Origin: an uncultured Bacteroidia bacterium
GTDB lineage: Bacteria; Bacteroidota; Bacteroidia; Bacteroidales; UBA932
Direction: 5' to 3'
Assembly: GCA_902768665.1 (NCBI GenBank)
Contig: CACXMA010000017.1
Location: forward strand, 1 to 32,542
DNA: 32,542 bases
Both the position numbers and the translations under genes were made by a program. Under the pieces are notes generated by a model. The model was not told the DNA's origin, searched no databases, and saw only the letters and a list, made by a program, of their open reading frames with translations. Of the stretch, positions 30,015-32,542 are shown piece after piece. How positions within the stretch are numbered: position 1 is the stretch's first letter; the number at the start of each line of letters is the position of its first letter.

Positions 30015-30833
30015 ATGAAAGCAGCAACAACTCTACTCATGTCCGCACTGGTCGCTTTCTGCGCAGTGTCCTGCAGTTTCGATCCGGCCAAAGATACCGC
30101 CAAGTATCTTGACAAAGCCTTTTCTTCCCTTGATGAGGGCGATGCCGCCGCGGCGGGCAAGCAGCTGGACAAGCTGGCGGGCAAGCTGGACGGCCTGGAT
30201 GCCGCCGAGCAGCAGGCCTTCTTCGAGGCCTTCTGGGTGTATCGTGAAAACTACCAGGAAGGCGACTACGGTTCGCATGTGACCTTCGACAATGAGATGG
30301 AGGAAATGCTTCACGCCGCTGAAGTCCCTTCCGTGGGCACGATCCTGACGACGCTTCTGGAAGGCGCCTATTCGGCGAAAGATGAACAGGGTTTCAAGCA
30401 GGTTGCCACGCTCTTTGAAATCATGTGCTACAACGGAGACCATGACCGCCAGCTTGCCCTTCGCGACAAGCGCGAGGCCTGGTTCGCCGCCAAGAGAGCG
30501 GAGGAGGAAGCGGCCGAGCGGACCTATGTCCCGTCTGAGGAGCCTGCAGAGGAAGAACCGGCCCAGGATGCCGGCATCTCTCCGGCTGAATATGCCAATT
30601 CCGTCATGGAGGCGTTCTACAAGGCCGCTGCCGCCCAGGATTTCGACGAGTACTGCGGCATCGACTATGAGTGCGGCGAGGCCGACTGGTTTACGCCCGA
30701 GCAGTGGGAGGCCTACAGCAAGGCAGAGGCCGCGTGGAAGCAGGCCAATCCCGAGAAATGGGCTGTGATCCGTGCCTACCGCCAGGCGCTTATCGCCGAC
30801 GGTAACGCCCTTTCGGTTCTCGATCTGGAATAG
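30015..30833 (+). CDS. Lipoprotein of unknown function
   Basis: 272 residues. The leader MKAATTLLMSALVAFCAVSC carries a lipobox AVSC with Cys20 as the lipid site. The rest is mainly helical and highly charged: an Ala/Asp/Lys-rich region (about 25-75), a helical part up to about 170, a Glu/Pro-rich linker (SEEPAEEEPAQ, about 175-188), and a C-terminal helical domain with YANSVMEAFYKAAAAQDFDEYC near residue 195. I do not recognise the family. It is followed after 13 bases by a small membrane protein gene and may be cotranscribed with it. Confidence 0.78.
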   Translation: MKAATTLLMSALVAFCAVSCSFDPAKDTAKYLDKAFSSLDEGDAAAAGKQLDKLAGKLDGLDAAEQQAFFEAFWVYRENYQEGDYGSHVTFDNEMEEMLHAAEVPSVGTILTTLLEGAYSAKDEQGFKQVATLFEIMCYNGDHDRQLALRDKREAWFAAKRAEEEAAERTYVPSEEPAEEEPAQDAGISPAEYANSVMEAFYKAAAAQDFDEYCGIDYECGEADWFTPEQWEAYSKAEAAWKQANPEKWAVIRAYRQALIADGNALSVLDLE

Positions 30834-30846
30834 GGGAGTCTGTATC

Positions 30847-31173
30847 ATGAAAGAACGATCCGGCATCCTGAAATGGATAATCATCGGCCTCATCGTCCTG
30901 GCCGCCATCTTTACCTGTCCTGACCAGCAGGACCACCGCAAGGCGATTCAGCAGGAGATGATGGACGAAGCCGACCTGCCCGACGACACGTCCGAAGCTA
31001 TCGCCAATGCGCTAGGCGGCCTTTTTGTCGGTGCCGTGCTCGACGGAACGCTGCAGGTGAAGAACTACCTTGTTTTCAGCGTAGGAAAGATCAACAATCC
31101 CTTCAACGGTGAGAGCAAGACTGTGTCCTGGGGACTTTTCGGGCACGTTTTCGTCAGGGATATTGACGACTGA
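30847..31173 (+). CDS. Small single-span membrane protein, possibly DUF4359-like
   Basis: 108 residues. One membrane helix (about 8-22, ILKWIIIGLIVLAAIF) is preceded by basic residues and followed by a polar domain. The C-terminal strands VKNYLVFSVGKIN and SWGLFGHVFV resemble the DUF4359 family, whose function is unknown; this match is from memory and tentative. The alternative reading is a short lipoprotein, since a Cys (residue 24) follows the hydrophobic segment, but the lipobox is poor (IFTC). The ATG at 30847 was chosen because upstream in-frame starts overlap the preceding lipoprotein gene. The ybaK-type gene begins 9 bases after its stop. Confidence 0.65.
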   Translation: MKERSGILKWIIIGLIVLAAIFTCPDQQDHRKAIQQEMMDEADLPDDTSEAIANALGGLFVGAVLDGTLQVKNYLVFSVGKINNPFNGESKTVSWGLFGHVFVRDIDD

Positions 31174-31182
31174 TTCATTGCG

Positions 31183-31644
31183 ATGAAGACCAACGCTGCG
31201 CGGCTGCTGGACGCCGCCGGGATCCGCTATTCGCTCGTGCCCTACGAGGTCGACGAGGAGCATCTCGACGCCGGCCATGTGGCGGCGCAGCTTGGGGAGG
31301 ATATCGACCGCGTCTTCAAGACGCTGGTCCTGCGGGGCGACCGTACGGGCCTTTTCGTATGTGTCATTCCGGGTTCGCTGGAAGTGGATCTCAAGATCGC
31401 GGCGCATATCTCCGGCAATAAAAGCTGCGAGATGATCCATGTCAAGGAGCTGCTACCCTCCACCGGCTACATCCGCGGCGGCTGTTCGCCCATCGGCATG
31501 AAAAAGCCCCTGCAGACCTTTGTCCACGAATCGGCGCTTCTCTACGACAGCATCTACATCAGCGCCGGCGTGCGCGGACTTCAGATCTGCATCGCCCCCG
31601 GAGATTTGATCGATTTCATCGGGGCGGGCATTTATCCATTATAA
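31183..31644 (+). CDS. ybaK: YbaK/EbsC-type Cys-tRNA(Pro) deacylase
   Basis: 153 residues covering the whole YbaK/ProX-like editing domain. It removes wrongly attached amino acids, chiefly cysteine from tRNA(Pro), after aminoacylation. Family features seen are TNAARLLDAAGIRYSLVPYEVDE at the N-terminus, GEDIDRVFKTLVLRGD with the conserved Lys of the active region, LEVDLKIAAHI, GYIRGGCSPIGMKKPLQTFVHES with the Gly-Gly-x-Ser-Pro-Ile-Gly loop, and the YISAGVRGLQICIAPGDLI end. It converges on the HAD phosphatase gene and overlaps its end by six bases. Confidence 0.9.
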   Translation: MKTNAARLLDAAGIRYSLVPYEVDEEHLDAGHVAAQLGEDIDRVFKTLVLRGDRTGLFVCVIPGSLEVDLKIAAHISGNKSCEMIHVKELLPSTGYIRGGCSPIGMKKPLQTFVHESALLYDSIYISAGVRGLQICIAPGDLIDFIGAGIYPL

Positions 31645-32283
31645 TATAATTGGAAGGCCTTCCCGGAGGCGGACGTCCGTGAAATCGCGGACGGTGATGT
31701 CGGCAAGATTGCGGACGGTTTCTTCCGGAAGGGTCGTTGCGAGGCCGACGACGGTGGCACCGGCGCTTTTTCCGGATTGGATGCCGGTCCGGCTGTCTTC
31801 GAACACGACGCAGTCGGCGGGGGAGATCCCGAGCCGTGCCGCCGCTTTGAGGTAGCAGTCGGGGTCCGGTTTGCTCGCGCGGAAATCCTCGGAAGTAAGG
31901 ATGGCGCCGAAACGGGAAGCGAATCCGGGGCGGGATCGGTAGACATTCTCCATCTTGGGGCGGTTGCTGCTCGTGACGACGGCCGTTTTGATGCCCTGCC
32001 GGCGCAGCGTTTCGAGGAAGGCCTCGAATCCGGGAATGTAGGGGAAGTCCATGCCCGCCTCGAAAGCGTCGAGAAGCCCGACCAGTTCCTTTCTGTATTT
32101 CTCGTACGGCCCGGAGAACCAGGCGTCGAGTGTGGAGACGAGCGTGGTGCCCTTGATCTCCCGGACCATCTGCGGCGCATCGGGCCGAAAGCGCGCTGCC
32201 ATCTCCGCCCAGAACGTATCGTACTGAGGCTCAGTGTTGAAGATGACTCCGTCGAGATCGAATAGCGCTGCCTTGAATTCCAT
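31639..32283 (-). CDS. HAD-superfamily hydrolase, beta-phosphoglucomutase-like
   Basis: 214 residues. HAD motif I is FDLDGVIFNTE, with nucleophile Asp9 and general acid Asp11; motif II is TSSN near residue 105; motif III with the Lys is KPDPDCYLKAA; motif IV is VVFEDSRTGIQSGKSAGA. The four-helix cap between motifs I and II places it in the beta-phosphoglucomutase/phosphatase subgroup. It may hydrolyse a small phosphorylated metabolite or isomerise a sugar phosphate; these cannot be separated by eye. A promoter lies 20 bases upstream, divergent from the rRNA-type promoter. Confidence 0.88.
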   Translation of the reverse strand: MEFKAALFDLDGVIFNTEPQYDTFWAEMAARFRPDAPQMVREIKGTTLVSTLDAWFSGPYEKYRKELVGLLDAFEAGMDFPYIPGFEAFLETLRRQGIKTAVVTSSNRPKMENVYRSRPGFASRFGAILTSEDFRASKPDPDCYLKAAARLGISPADCVVFEDSRTGIQSGKSAGATVVGLATTLPEETVRNLADITVRDFTDVRLREGLPIIL

Positions 32284-32303
32284 GGTCTGATTCTATTGCC
32301 GGA

Positions 32304-32335
32304 CAAAGTTACGTTTTTGTGAAAAAAACTTGCAA
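32304..32335 (-). promoter_or_regulatory. Promoter of the HAD hydrolase gene
   Basis: Minus strand: TTG (32335-32333), 21 bases, TAACTTTG (32311-32304), 20 bases before the ATG. It fits the consensus well. Confidence 0.6.
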
Positions 32336-32351
32336 CTTTTTTGTAAAAAAA

Positions 32352-32382
32352 TTTGGTGGGTAAAAAATAATTCGTACCTTTG
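32352..32382 (+). promoter_or_regulatory. rRNA-type promoter
   Basis: TTTG at 32352-32355, 19 bases, TACCTTTG at 32375-32382: both elements and the spacing are ideal. The 40 bases upstream are dominated by A and T runs, like an UP element of a very strong promoter. Confidence 0.75.
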
Positions 32383-32542
32383 CAGTCCCGCTTGAAAGTA
32401 GAGCGGGTTTTTAACGCCCTAAAGAGCGAGCGTTAATATTTACAAGCTCATTGAAAAGACTGAAAGGAAAGTACAAGCAAGTACCGGAATTGTAACGAAA
32501 GTTGTGATTCAAAGATACAGAGCAGCGTTGATTCCAAACAAG
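32383..32542 (+). other. Leader of a probable rRNA operon
   Basis: The sequence after the promoter holds a terminator-like hairpin (CCCGCT 32387-32392, AGCGGG 32402-32407, then five T), a second stem TTAACGC/GCGTTAA (32411-32436), and a CTCATTGAAAAG...ACAAGCAAGTACC tract. I recognise this last tract from memory as the antitermination and processing region that precedes 16S rRNA in Bacteroidales. The 16S gene itself would begin just beyond the window, so this cannot be confirmed here. Confidence 0.7.

Noticed and set aside
1-32542. tRNA genes or intact insertion sequences
   Set aside because: No cloverleaf-like sequence with the usual T-loop motif was noticed in the intergenic regions, and no DDE or serine/tyrosine transposase was found; the Rpn-family nuclease is not a classical insertion-sequence transposase.

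Overview
The window comes from a GC-rich member of the Bacteroidota, most likely an uncultured gut or rumen Bacteroidales. The evidence is the repeated Bacteroidota promoter signature (TTG or TTTG, 19-21 bases, then TAnnTTTG), the lack of clear Shine-Dalgarno sites, lysine-rich lipoprotein leaders, fimbrillin-like lipoproteins, and an apparent rRNA-operon leader at the right end. Naming a genus would be a guess.

Layout. 1-8.7 kb is mostly chromosomal housekeeping: a low-molecular-weight protein tyrosine phosphatase, a DEDDh exonuclease behind a TPR/LuxR membrane regulator, a divergent stand-alone LuxR-type HTH protein, an OmpA-type lipoprotein with a second lipoprotein, a Cu/Zn efflux permease fused to an HMA domain, an orphan citX, a YgiQ radical SAM protein and a small acidic protein. 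8.7-17.8 kb holds a ClC-CBS chloride transporter, an EamA transporter, tex (convergent), a tricorn-type protease and a polyprenol-phosphate mannosyltransferase. 17.8-18.6 kb has no intact protein gene. It holds terminators, a 200-bp nested palindrome, a palindromic repeat element, a truncated reading frame and a strong candidate small RNA with its own promoter and terminator. A two-part family 2 glycosyltransferase follows.

20.0-27.5 kb is the accessory part. One strong promoter precedes a compact run of a 48-residue peptide, a fimbrillin-like lipoprotein, a NUC1 nuclease region, a second fimbrillin-like lipoprotein and a secreted M6 metalloprotease. The first lipoprotein and the nuclease lie in the same frame, separated only by one TGA, so they look like one 1,185-position gene that is broken or read through. 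AT-rich domain modules there end at Gly/Ser linkers with sharp composition changes, which suggests domain exchange.

27.5-30.0 kb holds an Rpn-family nuclease gene and an mgtC gene between inverted copies of a 101-bp double-hairpin repeat. An inverted copy of the palindromic element seen at 18.1 kb also lies between them. 30.0-32.3 kb returns to ordinary genes (a lipoprotein, a small membrane protein, a YbaK deacylase, a HAD phosphatase). The window closes with an rRNA-type promoter and leader.

All calls were made by reading the sequence. No database search was possible.
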